Below are positions 10,731 through 21,900 of a stretch of DNA of 64,000 bases, one piece after another (position 1 is the stretch's first letter; each line of letters opens with the position of its first letter). The stretch is from Endothia cerciana (taxonomy: Eukaryota; Ascomycota; Sordariomycetes; Diaporthales; Cryphonectriaceae). The stretch is from the NCBI GenBank assembly GCA_026119935.1, contig JALRMH010000024.1, positions 1 to 64,000 on the forward strand. The letters run 5' to 3'. The notes under the pieces were generated by a model, which saw nothing but the letters and a program-made list of their open reading frames with translations, was not told the DNA's origin and did no database searches. Position numbers and translations under genes: made by a program.

Positions 10731-11716
10731 CGCGACAGGCTGCGGCGGCGCAGGAACGCAGGGTCACAGGATCCCCTCAAGGAGGGCTGCTCGCATGCGC
10801 GGTGACACAAGACTGCGGCGCGGGGCGTAAAGGCGCCGGCAAGTCGTTTTGGTTTTTTTTTATTCCTGCAGGTGGCGTTTCTCCATCTGGGAAGGTATCG
10901 TCGCTTCGGCTGCGGGGATTGGTCGCTGGCAGGGCGACGCAGTGCAGCTGAGAGAGAAGATTGACCTGGATCCGTCGTGTCGTGTCGTGTCGTTTCGTTT
11001 CGTTCCGGCTGGTGACGCGGGCCTGGCCTGGGTCTTTTGTCTGCGCGCTGGCTTATGCAACTTGCAAATTCTCAGATTGGGTCCAGCGGCAGGGACTTCC
11101 AGGAGCACGGACCACCTCCGCCTTATCAGCCGCCGGAATGCGCCCAGAGTTCGGCCGTGATTCACGAGCTACCACCCATTCAGCAGTTCGATCAACCCTT
11201 CACGGCGGCTTGGACAGGAATGGAGGGGAGGGGAGGGGGAAGATCTGCGGTCGCCCTGGAAGCCGTAGCAACTGGTCAGGTCCATAGAGCGGGACAAACA
11301 ATCCCCGGCAGAGATATCGTGTGTGACAGCATCTATGGAGGGGTCCTCCTCCTGGCGAAGCCCTCTCTCCTGGGGCAGCCTCTGAACTATAATACCAGTC
11401 CTGCCCTGGAGCAAGGCGGACCCCTCGGCCCTCGCCCGCCTTGGTACGCCTGTTAGGCTCTTCTGTTGGCTCCTGGTGAGGAGGTCACGTCTTGAAAGAG
11501 AAGGTAGTATTCGCTGTCTGATCAACATAACCTCAAAACGACATTGCTCCCAAGTGACCTGCCCTTGAGACCTATCACTCCAAAATCGACAAAATGCAGA
11601 TGCTTCCCTGGCCGGTCCCTCCTTACCCCCCTGGCGGCCGTCCCTGGCCTCCGCCGTCCTCACCGCCGTACCGCAGTCCTTGCCCGCCCGCCCGCCCGCC
11701 CGCCCGCCCGACCGTC
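10731..11716. other. Intergenic: RING gene 5' flank and Rab gene 3' flank
   Basis: About 1 kb between the start of the RING-protein gene and the stop of the Rab gene, both on the minus strand. A T9 run lies near 10852 and a repetitive GTCGTGTCGTTTCG stretch near 10974-11004. No gene is seen. It should hold the promoter and leader of the RING gene and the 3' end of the Rab transcript. Confidence 0.6.
11681..11712. repeat. CCCG tetranucleotide repeat
   Basis: About seven CCCG units lie immediately beyond the stop codon of the Rab gene, in its 3' flank. Confidence 0.8.
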
Positions 11717-12418
11717 CTAACAAGCACAGCCTTCCTTGCCGGCCTGGTCTCGAGGGCCGCTCAGGTTCACCCTCTGCTCCTCGCCCCCCCTGCTGACGGC
11801 ATTTGATGCGCCCGGCCCCCTGGCGCTCTTGAGCGACGTCTCCGGGATCGCGTTCGCGATGGCCGTGAACACCTCCGTGACGTTATGCCCCGTCTTCGCG
11901 CTCGTCTCGAAGAACAGCAGGCCCTCCTCTTCCGCGTACGCCTTGGCCTCCTCGGTGCTGACCTTCCTCGCGTCGCCGCCGCCGTCCTCCGCGTCGTCGC
12001 CGCCCGCCGCCTCGCCCGCCGCGCCGCCCGTCAGGTCCAGCTTGTTGCCGACCAGCGCGATCACGATGCCCGGGCTCGCCTGGCGCTGCAGCTCGGCGAC
12101 CCAGTGCTTGGCCTTGATGAGGCTCGTCGGCTTGGTGAGGTCGTAGACGACGAGGGCGGCCTGCGCGTTGCGGTAGTACATGGGCGCCAGCGAGGCGAAC
12201 CGCTCCTGGCCCGCCGTGTCCCAGATCTCGAACTTGATCGTGCGGGTCGGCAGGCTGCACTTCTGCGTCAGGAACGCCGCCCCGATCGTCGGCTCCTTGT
12301 TCTCCTGGAAGTCGTTGTTCACGAACCGCAGCACCAGCGACGACTTGCCCACCGCGGCCTCGCCGAGGAGCACGAGCTTGACGCTGCTGGAGGGCTTGGG
12401 CGCGTTGGAGTCCGCCAT
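11717..12418 (-). CDS. ypt5: Rab5-family small GTPase (Vps21/Ypt5-like)
   Basis: An intronless frame of 233 residues. All GTPase elements are present: P-loop GEAAVGKS (19-26), switch I Thr44 in EPTIGAAF, WDTAGQE (66-72), NKLD (125-128) and SAK (173-175). The C-terminus CAC supplies Cys231 and Cys233 for double geranylgeranylation. The P-loop and switch sequences are of the Rab5/Vps21 type, which in fungi drives early-endosome fusion and traffic to the vacuole with class C Vps/HOPS-CORVET effectors. A Gly/Ala/Asp-rich insert (about 131-150) follows the NKLD motif, as in other filamentous-fungal members. The gene is head-to-head with KRI1, 660 bp apart. The symbol follows the fission yeast name and is an orthology inference. 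Confidence 0.92.
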   Translation of the reverse strand: MADSNAPKPSSSVKLVLLGEAAVGKSSLVLRFVNNDFQENKEPTIGAAFLTQKCSLPTRTIKFEIWDTAGQERFASLAPMYYRNAQAALVVYDLTKPTSLIKAKHWVAELQRQASPGIVIALVGNKLDLTGGAAGEAAGGDDAEDGGGDARKVSTEEAKAYAEEEGLLFFETSAKTGHNVTEVFTAIANAIPETSLKSARGPGASNAVSRGGEEQRVNLSGPRDQAGKEGCAC

Positions 12419-13078
12419 CGTGACGATCTAGCGTTGGATGGATGGATGGATGGAGGGAGGGAGGGAGGGAGGGAAGGAGGGGGGGGCAGAGGGATTTGTC
12501 GTGGCTGTTGGCGGAGCTTCGTCCTGTCGGAAACTTCGGGACCGTCTCCGAGGTGGTCGTAGGCAGGGGAGGATGGAGGAGTTCAGGTCGATGTTACGGT
12601 GCGTGTGTGGGTGTGCGTGCGTGCGGCTGTTGAGATTGTGTAGTGTCGATGATGGGCTGGTGGAGGAAGATGGATGGTTGTGTTTGGTGCGCTGTGTCGG
12701 CTGGAAGTTGCCTCATGCCTTATTCTTATGCCTGCAACCAACGCCCGGGTTCAGCGTGACGTCTGCAGTGGTCGTCCCACTAAGGTGCGGCACGCAATGC
12801 CTGCTATAGGCGGCGGGCGGAAGATTCTTATCTTATCCACTCATCCCTGCCCAGCAACGATTAAAGAAAAGAAAAAACCAAAAAAAAATTAGGGAACAAG
12901 TCCAACGCTCGCGGACGGTTCAGACCTTAAGCCTCGAGTCTGTCAGAAATCATATTCAATAGTTTGCTACCTATCATTCCTGCCCTGCTTCTGTGGCCGC
13001 GTGTTGCCGACGGGAATGAGCAGGCGCATCGCCACCTCAACAGAATCCAGCAGCGCCGCCGCGCTCGACCCGACCAAC
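12419..13078. other. Shared 5' region between the Rab5 and KRI1 genes
   Basis: 660 bp between two divergent start codons, so it carries both promoters and leaders. It contains a GGAT/GGGA tetranucleotide repeat next to the Rab start and an A-rich stretch at 12863-12890. I see no certain ribosome-biogenesis element (PAC or RRPE). Confidence 0.65.
12435..12486. repeat. GGAT and GGGA tetranucleotide repeat in Rab5 5' leader
   Basis: Several GGAT copies pass into GGGA copies and end in a G run. The repeat begins 17 bp upstream of the Rab5-like start codon and so probably lies in its 5' UTR, where it would be pyrimidine-rich in the transcript. Confidence 0.8.
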
Positions 13079-15099
13079 ATGGCGAAGAAGAACCTCTTTG
13101 ACGAGGACGGCGAGGATGGCTCCAGCAGCGCCGGGGACGAGGTGCAGGATGGGGGCGCCGACCTGAAGATCAACGAGGAATACGCGCGCCGCTTCGAGCA
13201 CAACAAGAAGCGCGCAGAGATGCACAGGCGTACGTCCACCCCCGACCCGCCGTCGCCTTTCCAACACAGCCCTGCTGACCAGACACAGTCGAGGAGAAGT
13301 ACAAGGGCCGGACTGCCAGCAGAGATGACGATGACGATGACGACGACGACGACGACGACGACGAGGAATCTTCCGAAGACGAGACGGAGGACGAGGAGGG
13401 CTTCCTGGCCACCGAGGAGCTCGACGCCGAGATCTCAGCCACGCTACAGGCCATCAAGAATAAGGACCCGAGGATCTACGACAAGGAGGCCAAGTTCTTC
13501 CACTCGATAGACGAGGACGGCGCGGCAGCGCCGAGGGAGAAGAAGGCGAGGCCCATGTTCCTGCACGACTACCACCGCGAGCGCTACATGGCGGGCGACA
13601 CCGGCGCAGACGACGAGGCGGCCGACGCGCCCAGGACGTTCGTGCAGGAGCAGGCGGACCTGAAGAGGAACATCCTGGCCGAGATCAGCGCCGCGGCGGA
13701 CGGAGAGGACTCGGGTGACGACGACGCGTTCATCAAGGCGAAGCCGGGCGACAAGGCGGCCGAGGGCGGGATCCACCCGTCGCGGCAGGAGCGGATCAAG
13801 CCCAAGGACCTCGACCCATCCCTGGCCGACAAGGACCCGGAGCTGTATCTGTCAAACTTCATGGCGTCGAGGGCGTGGGCCGCCGGGGGCGAGAGCAGAT
13901 GGCAGGCATTCGAGTCGGATGAGGGCGAGGGCGACGACGACGCCGATGAGTGGGAGGCGGCCTACAACCTCCGGTTCGAGGACCCCGCGAAGAGCAACGA
14001 GGTGCTCATGTCGTACTCCCGCAAGGTCGTCGAGGCCCGCACGGTGCGTCGGGAGGAGCCGAAGGGCAGAAAACGACAGCGTGAGCTGGAGAAGGAAAGG
14101 AAGGCAGAGGAGAAGAGGCAGCGCCAGGAGGAGCGCGCCAGGCTAAAGCGCCTCAAGGTCGAGGAGGCGGAGGAGAAGCTGAAGAAGATCACCAAGGCCG
14201 CCGGCCTCAGGGGCAAGGAGCTCAGGGACGACGAGTGGATGCAGCTGCTCGAGGGCGCCTGGGAGAACGACCGGTGGGAGGAGGAGATGAACAGGCGGTT
14301 TGGCGAGCAGTACTACGCAGAGGCCGACGAAGGCTCAGGCTCCGACGAAGAGGGAGACGGCAAGTCGAAGAAGAAAAAGAAGCCGAAGAAGCCGAAGTGG
14401 GACGACGACATTGACATCAAGGATATCATCCCCGACTTCGAAGACGAGGAGAGCAAGCCCAAGGTCCGCCTGTCCGACTCCGAAGCCGAAGGCGAGGCCG
14501 AGCCAGCGGAGGACGGCGAGGCCCAAGGCTCAGACGGCGACGACGGGTCGCGCCCGTCCAAAAAGCGCAGGACGGCCAAGGACCACAGGGCCGAGCGGCA
14601 GGCCGCGAAGCGCGCCGCGCGGCAGGAGCGCTCCAAGCTCGAGGCGCTCGTCGACGCGCAGATGGAGCTCGACGACCCGACCGTCCTCTCCACCTCCAGG
14701 AAGAACGCCAAGCCGCCCTCCTCCTCCGAGCCCGCGGGCTTCCGCTACCGCGAGACCAGCCCGCAGTCCTTCGGGCTCACGGCCCGCGACATCCTGCTCG
14801 CGCCCTCGGACGCCGCGCTCAACGAGTTCGCGGGCCTCAAGAAGCTGGCGACGTGGCGGGACGCGGAGAAGAAGAGGAAGGACAAGAAGAGGCTCGGGAA
14901 GAAGGCGCGGCTGCGGGAGTGGAGGCGGGAGGTGTTTGGCAGGGAGTTTGAGCACTCGGGGCCTACGTTCGGGTTCGGCGGGGCGAGAGGCGGCGGGGCT
15001 GGGGTCAGGGCGGACGACAAGGCCGGCCAGATGAAGGATGCCGGGGAGGGCAAGAAGAAGCGGAAGAGGTCGAAGGGGAAGAAGGCGACTGCTGCATGA
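13079..15099 (+). CDS. KRI1: Kri1 family ribosome-biogenesis protein
   Basis: Two exons (13079-13229 and 13289-15099) joined across a 59-nt intron with GTACGT donor and CAG acceptor give 653 residues. The start at 13079 was chosen because it begins the family-typical MAKKNLF segment; an in-frame ATG at 13001 exists but adds non-conserved sequence. Conserved features are the N-terminal NEEYARRFEHNKKR segment, an Asp/Glu run just after the splice site, the KARPMFLHDYHRERYM block, and the central WDDDIDIKDIIPDFE block. The C-terminus is lysine-rich. Kri1 works in the nucleolus with Krr1 in 40S pre-rRNA processing. The acidic run and the KKK stretches are typical of nucleolar proteins. Confidence 0.93.
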
Positions 15100-15576
15100 T
15101 CCCAGATACCAGGCTCACCCTTGGGCCATACACAGTCTTTAGGGTGTGATAGCTTCGAACTCCTTCACTTCGAAGACCCGCAGATCCCTCGGCCTCCCTC
15201 GTTTACAGGACCTCAGTGTAAGGAATGTGAGAGGTAACATATAGAATTACCTACTGCCCGAGGCGCAGAACGCAGACGCAAGGACAAATACAAAAGCGGC
15301 CATCCAATCTCTGTCGCCGCGCCAATCTCTCCCCACTTGTTTCCAAACGAATGACCTAACTCCATCCCCTTTTTTATCATTGATTCGCCTTTAACGTCGC
15401 CCCAAAACGCCAGATCCGCCCCAGGGCGCGCCCAACATGTTTCCTCAACGTATTAGTACATATATCTTTGATCACAAGTATCCTACCGTGAGAATAGACA
15501 GAGGTCTGCTCGCTCCCACCCCCCGAGTCAAGCCTCTTCATTGGTTCGATCTCGTTCCCTGCCCTTCATATCTTTC
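15100..15576. other. Convergent 3' flanks of KRI1 and the Zn2Cys6 gene
   Basis: About 480 bp between two stop codons facing each other. It holds the 3' UTRs and terminators of both genes. No further feature is seen. Confidence 0.65.
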
Positions 15577-17221
15577 TTAATGACCACCAGTCATCCCGCC
15601 CCGTCCAGCTCCGTCCCCGGTGCCGAACATACTCCCGAACCCATCAACGCCTCCTAGCCCACTCATGTCCGGAACATTCGCCCCCTCGAAGTTCAGGAAC
15701 CAAGCCCCATTCGCGTCATGGCTGTGACCCCAGCCCGAGGGCTGCGAGGTATTGTGCGGACCGTCGGCGCCCGCGCCCCCTCCTGCAGCGCCATGGCTTC
15801 CCTCTCTTGCGCTGCCGGCGCCGTTCTCAGCCGCATTCCATCCTGGAACATCCATCATCGTCACCCCCCGGGTTGGATCCATTCCCGGCGCGGCGTTGTA
15901 AGGCCCCAGCCCCAATACCGAGTGCCGGCCCATGTCGCCGCCCTGCAAGGCGAGCTGCATGGCGCTGAGCATACCCTGCGTGTCCAAGCCGTGCGGGTAG
16001 TGTTGGTGTGCCCCAAATTGTCCGTGACCCATGTTCACAGGGGATATGGGGGAGAGGGCCGTGCCAAATGCTTCATGATGCGGTACGCCGGCGAGCAACT
16101 CCCTTAAGCTGGGCGAGACGCTAGTTGCGCCAGCCATCGTGGCGCTGAGACCGCCCATCGAGACGCCAGGAATATATGGGCTCTGCTGTTGAAGTCCGGC
16201 CATTTGTGCCGCCGTGGTATCTGTCATGAGCGGCTCCAGCTGGTGCCTGTTGCCGTGATGGGAGCCGGCGCGAGAGTGAATGCTGCCACGCTTGGCAGCC
16301 AGCGCTTTCGTCTTCCCCGACACAGATTTCGACCGGCCTGAGCCATCTTGGCTCCGGGCAGGAAGCGCCGTGATGTATTCCTCGACCGTGTGCAGCCCGG
16401 GCTTCTGCTCGAGGGCCGCATCCTCGCCCTCCTCCTTCTTTTTGAATATGGCCAGGTCGGCATAATCAGACTGCGACACGCCGTGCGGGTATCGATCGAA
16501 CCAGTCGCCGTACTGAAAGATCGGGGTTATCGAGGAGGAGTTCCCGTTTGCTAGGTTTCCACGGACAGCCCTGTCGGCACAGTTGCGGAATTGGTCGCGC
16601 AGGCTGTCTATCATGAAGTCGAACATGCCCCAATAGCGCTTCATCTTGGAGAGAAAGTTGAAGTTGGTGACGAGGTTGTGCCTCGAGTTCTCTTGAATCG
16701 TTGGGTTGCCGGTGTAAGAGCCGAAGACATGGACAGTGCTCGAGAGGAAGGCACAGTAGCCGGCAAAGGGGGCGGTGATGAAGTAGGAGTCAGATTCCTT
16801 GAGGATCTCAGAAATTCGGTCGGCTGCGCCATAGGCCTTTTTGCCAGCATTGATGACGAATGCTGTAGGCGGATCTTCGGTGGTGTTGGCACCTGGTGAC
16901 GTCGCGAACCGGTTGAGGAACAGAATATTTTGTTGTATGACGATGTGTAGAAATATGAACTGGTTCGCCATCGATTCTGTGTCGTGCATGTGTAGGTTGT
17001 CCGAGTTATACGCTAGACATTCTGGTAATGAGGTCGCCATGCCCTCAGCCTCGTTGGCGAGTCTCATGTATTCCGAGTCAGAGTCCCACATTGACTTGAC
17101 GTCCAGGTCCTTCCCGCCCTGGTTCAGATGGTTGATCACGCGGCCCCAAACAGATATGGCTTTGATGATGTACGCGGCCACTCCCATATTCTCTTTAGCA
17201 TTTAACACGTCGACCCCTTCT

Positions 17222-17253
<32 letters not shown>

Positions 17254-18990
17254 AGCGCCTGGGACCTCGCCTTGTAAGTTCTCGGTCGATGCGGGTATGT
17301 CCAACTGGAAGTTCTTCTCCTTGACGGGCAGGGAGATCCTCAGCGTCTCCTCCTTGATAAAAGTCGGCCGATCCGTTCCCGACGAGTTGAATCGGTCCAT
17401 CAGGAAGCATGCCCACATAGTTCTACGCCGAATCTCTCGATCCACGAAGCTGAGTGGGACGTTCGGCCTCATAGGGTCGTGGTCAAGGTCCTTGTGCAAC
17501 TGCAGGGCAAATGCCATTCGTATCGCTTGTCCGCCCAGTGCCCAACTCCGGCCTCCATGACAGGTGGCAAATTCGTGCAGCCCGAGTATGAGAAGGCAGA
17601 TCAGGATGGTGATGTTAGGCCATTCGTATCGCTTGACGACAATTTCACGAGCAGCCGATGCCCACTCCTCGCCTCGGAGAAACTCTGGCTTCTGATTCAA
17701 GAACTCCGGGTGGTTGGAGAACCTAGCGGACATTGCGCAGACGGAGAGAACGAGCACGGGGGGCAGCGCACCAACCCTGCAATGCGTTAGCCTGGTCTCC
17801 GATTTAGTGATTGTCCGTCGGGGACAAGCTCACCTGAGCTTTCTCATGTAACTTGGCTTGTGCAGGATGTGATAGGCCTGGCCGTAAACGCTCTCGAAGA
17901 ACACGTCGGCGAGGTGCTCTTGGATCTCCTTTGACGGCAGGGCCCCCAGCCCCTCCTGCAGTAGTCTTGTCTCCTCGTTGTCGCTGAGCGTCAGCAGCGG
18001 GTTGGGCTCGGCTGAGCTCCCGAGGTTCGGTTTCTTTGGAGTTCTTGCCCACGAGTCAAGATCGGGGCCAGCGAGGGCCTCATCCGCCCCACGTTTCTTG
18101 GACCCTTTGCCAGGACCCGATGTCCCAGGAATGGCAGGCCTGACGTTTGCGCGAGGGACTGAAGACGCTATCCCGTCCTGCTCGCTCCTCGGGACGACCT
18201 TGATGATCCGCTCCTCCATCCTCTTCAGGCGTTTGTCCAGCATGACCATGTAGTCGGTCCGAGGGGCCGCCTTCCGCATCGAGGTCTTATACACACATGG
18301 TATTCTGCCGCGCTTGCAATGCTTGCAGGCGGGCTTCTCTCCCGAGCAGCGGACCTTCTTCCTCCTGCACGTCGCGCAGGCCAGGGGTAGTCTCTTCCGG
18401 TCCTTGCCGGCCTTGGTCTTCAGTTCACTCCACGGCGGGGCAGAATCGGCCTTGTCGTCCCTGGGCTTGCCGCCCAGATCAGTTCCATCACCAGGGCCGA
18501 GGTTCAACCCGAACTCGTCCGACAAAGGGTCGCCGAGGGAGTTCCCCTGGGGGTGGCTTCCCTGGCTGTCATCGTCCGAGTCCTCCATGCTGGATCTTGC
18601 TGGCGACGAGCCGATGCCTCCTGCACGGGGCATGCGTACTGTGATGGACGTTGCAGGCGCTGGCCCAAGTTCCGGCCCTGCTGATGATGGCATGGGCTGC
18701 TGCTCTGGGCTGGCGAACAATCCGGGGGCATGTCCCCCTCGGAGGGGATCAAGTGATGAGTCGTCCGGGAGGGCGTGGTAGGGGAAGTCAAATTCACCAG
18801 CAAAATGTGCCGCGGCCAAATGATCGAGTGGAATGGTGTCTGCGCCAAAGGCCTCGCCGGCGTGCTCGGCGTGGAAGGTGTCTTGTTGCGATGCCAGGTC
18901 GAGGTCGGGAGCGACGACACTTTCATACGGGTCCAGGTGCAAGTGAGCAGGGAGGGGCTTGGTATCGAGTTGGGACTGAGCCGCTGACAT
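15577..18990 (-). CDS. Zn2Cys6 fungal-specific transcription factor
   Basis: Two exons (18990-17834 and 17776-15577) across a 57-nt intron with GTGAGC donor and GCAG acceptor give 1118 residues. A binuclear zinc cluster is at 205-232, with cysteines 205, 208, 215, 222, 225 and 232 in C-x2-C-x6-C-x6-C-x2-C-x6-C spacing. It is preceded by an acidic, disordered region and followed by a basic linker and a short helical segment (MLDKRLKRMEERI) likely to dimerise. The middle part (about 340-700) looks like the fungal transcription-factor regulatory domain, with blocks such as YGQAYHILHKPSY and FATCHGGRSWALGG. An Ala run encoded by CTG repeats is at 17224-17261. The target genes and orthologue are not recognised. 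The long 5' flank contains no gene. Confidence 0.9.
17224..17261. repeat. CTG/CAG repeat encoding poly-Ala in the Zn2Cys6 gene
   Basis: A run of GCTGCT/GCAGCA triplets lies inside exon 2 of the transcription factor. Read on the minus strand it gives about nine alanines followed by glutamates. It sits in a variable loop of the regulatory domain and may vary in length between strains. Confidence 0.8.
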
Positions 18991-21900
18991 GTCGCTTGCT
19001 AATGGAGAAAGTAGCCTGCAAGGGCTTCTTCGCTGATCAGTGGGCAGGTCGAACTAGGAGGTAGCATGTGCAGGGCCTGGGGCCTCCTCGAATCGGCGAC
19101 GCCTCGGAGAGTTGGACAGGTTTCGATTCCCCCAGATCCTGCGCCGGGACGGCGAAGCAAGATATAGGCCGCAGGTGTCCCGCTGTTCCGGCAGGCTGGC
19201 CTCGACTGGTCCTTCGCGGAGCAGCGTGATGAGAGCCTCGAGCCTCTCGCATCGGCGAGCTTGGGGTGCGAAGCGGTACCGCCCTGCCTCGGCGGCGGCG
19301 TTGCTGCTTGTCGAGATGGATGCCCGCGACCCGCCTGCCCATGTGCCCAGGGCCGTCAACGCGCACCGGGGCCACACTGCGTGCCGTACCGACGAACGAG
19401 CTTCACACGTCAAGATGCCTCCTGCAAGAGCGGATCGGTTTTCTTGCCCCGGCCCCAAAGCCCTCGCGCAGACCTACTGGCTATAGACTCGGCGCGACTT
19501 GGAGGGAGGACACACGGTGGTCTTAGGTGAGCATGTCGGTCGGGGTCGGTTCTCGAGGTCCCAGGCCGCACAAAAGGCGCGAAACTTGGGGTGAGAGGGG
19601 ATTGGCGGCTAACCTGGGGAAGGGGACGACAACTTTTGGGTGAGTGGATAATGGATGAACAGGATCTGGTTGGACATTGGGCAGAACCTGGTGGGCACCG
19701 GAAAACCGACGGGTAGAGGGGGGCCCAACGCCCCCCCTCCCCTGTGGCACCTTGCACCCTGGCCCCCTGGCCCCCTGGGACCCCCCATGCCGAGGAAGCG
19801 GACTGGGGGGTTCTCCACCGTAAACCCGTCCTACTATGGCCCGTCCTGGGCCCGTCCTGCAGCGCAACGCACAGGCGCTGCAGGCAGGGGAGCACGACAG
19901 GGACCAGGGGGCTCAGGGACTGCCCGTCGGCTGTGCCTCTGAATTCTGCACGTTCCCTCGGGGGGTTGAGCGTGGGCAACGTCTCGCCGGGGGAGACCAG
20001 ATCGAGGGCGTGCTCAGCGGTCAGAGAGTGTGGGGTATGTAGAAACCCCCAACAGCGGACGCAGGGCAGCTGACGTGGGGAATTTCTCCTGTGGAAAAAG
20101 CCCTTGTCCAGGGGGTGGTGTGGCGGGCGGGGGGGGGGGGGCATAACTTCGACGAGCGTCCTTCCTGCAGCAGGGCAGGTCACGCTTGGGTGCCTCTTCC
20201 GAGGCTCACAGGGTAGGGAAGCCCTCGCTGGTCCCAATCACGAGCAGGCATCAACTTCATCCATCATATTCGCAACCTCAATGGTGGAATCGTATGGGTG
20301 AATACGGGCAACCGGAAAATCGCCGTGGTTCAATCCACTAGCTGGCGGTGGGCCCAGGGTGACGGGGCCGGCTGCACCAAGTAGCAGTGGAGGAGGGCTT
20401 TGCGACCGTAGAGCCCAGAGCGGCCCCTGTTATTCAAAACAACAAGAAGGACAGGGACAAGAGGGAATACTACAAAGCCTCGGGGGGGGGGGGGTGTGCT
20501 CCAACATATCGCATATACATCTCGCCGGGACAGCCAGGGGCGGCGCCGCCTGTGGCGTTGGGTCGTTCATTACTGACCGGACCTCCATTGGTGGCCTGGT
20601 GCAGTATGATATTGATTATGAGGCCTGCTGATGCCAGTCTGTCCACCGCGCTACGTTGAAGGCAGGGGGGACGGACGCACATGTACGGTGACCCGGATCA
20701 GACCTTCAGTATCGTAAGTTGGACCCTTGTGTAAGTGCGGGTATAATCGCAAAGAGAACCTCTGCACTGGTTGATCCCCTTCGGGAGGCAGTGCCTGGCC
20801 TCACGAGGACCTGTAGTAGCCTTAGTTAGTGCTCGAGCACACGGATCAGGACCGGCGCGCATTGGGATGGGCCGACATCAGCTGGAGCGTATCGCGTATG
20901 CTCCAAAAAGATTGTCATAGTGACAGCTTTTCGAGCGGATAGGCCCCCCTCCCCTCTGTCCTGTGATGCTTGGTATCGAGGCCGGAGGCGTGAGCGAGAT
21001 TGAGGTTTCCGGCCAGGCTCGACGCCTCTGTGGTGTCGTGGGTATGAGGGGATGAGAAGGGTTTTGCGTACGGTGTATCAACATCTTTCTGAGCCAGGCT
21101 GGTGCTGTTCCCACGTGCAATATATAGTAAGGATCTAGTCATGCGTCCCAGGGAGAGGCCTACAGGACAGGCCTTACCAAAAATGACAAGCTCGAAGCTA
21201 TCAAGGGGAACCGTCGTCTTTCGAGGTCGCGGCAAAGCGCATATCAGATTCATTGGATACCGAAAGGAGGGCTGACTGCTAACTGATTGGACCTCGCAAG
21301 GTGAGACTGTGGTTCCCTGCGTACTATAATTACCCCCATGTCGAAGGGTGTTCGCGCTCAACGAGGTGAATAAAGTCGATAGGTCGAATACTGCGTGTGC
21401 TGAATGCACTAGGCCTGGCAGCGAGAGGTGTTTCGCCTCTAGTATAGCATGCGATGCCCGGACCTCGACTTCCTGGGAGGTGCATCAGAGGCAACATGTG
21501 GAATCGTGCTGAGGTATGCGGGTTGTACTTGAGAGCTGACCTCAGAAGGAATGAAGGCTTGCGGGCGCGGGTGATCAACAGGACGGGACGGCGTGGGACG
21601 GATATTTTCAGCGACATGTATTCTCTCGGGCACGCGATCCCTGAACCCGTTGTCGGGGAAGTCTGGCGTGTGATTATGGGATCTGAGGTATAACCGGACC
21701 CTGAATGCGAGGCACGACTCGACTGTGACAATCATGCCTGTTGCTTGTGGTCATCGGCTTTGGCCGGGCAGGTCGCGGCCGTCATTGTGCTCCCTGGTGT
21801 GAGACCGCCAGCAATCTAGTCTCAGCAGCTCCGATCAGCGCCATCAGTCAGTCAGACCGGAACCAGCGCATTACGGTATGAGATGATGGTGAGTTATGCA

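Noticed and set aside
12863..12895. RRPE-type ribosome-biogenesis element upstream of KRI1
   Set aside because: It is only an A-rich stretch ending in AATTAGG. The match is too weak and no PAC element accompanies it.
19410..20237. 275-residue minus-strand frame upstream of the Zn2Cys6 gene
   Set aside because: It is Pro/Arg/Ser-rich without motif or conserved block, spans direct GGCCCCCT repeats and probably lies in the 5' flank.
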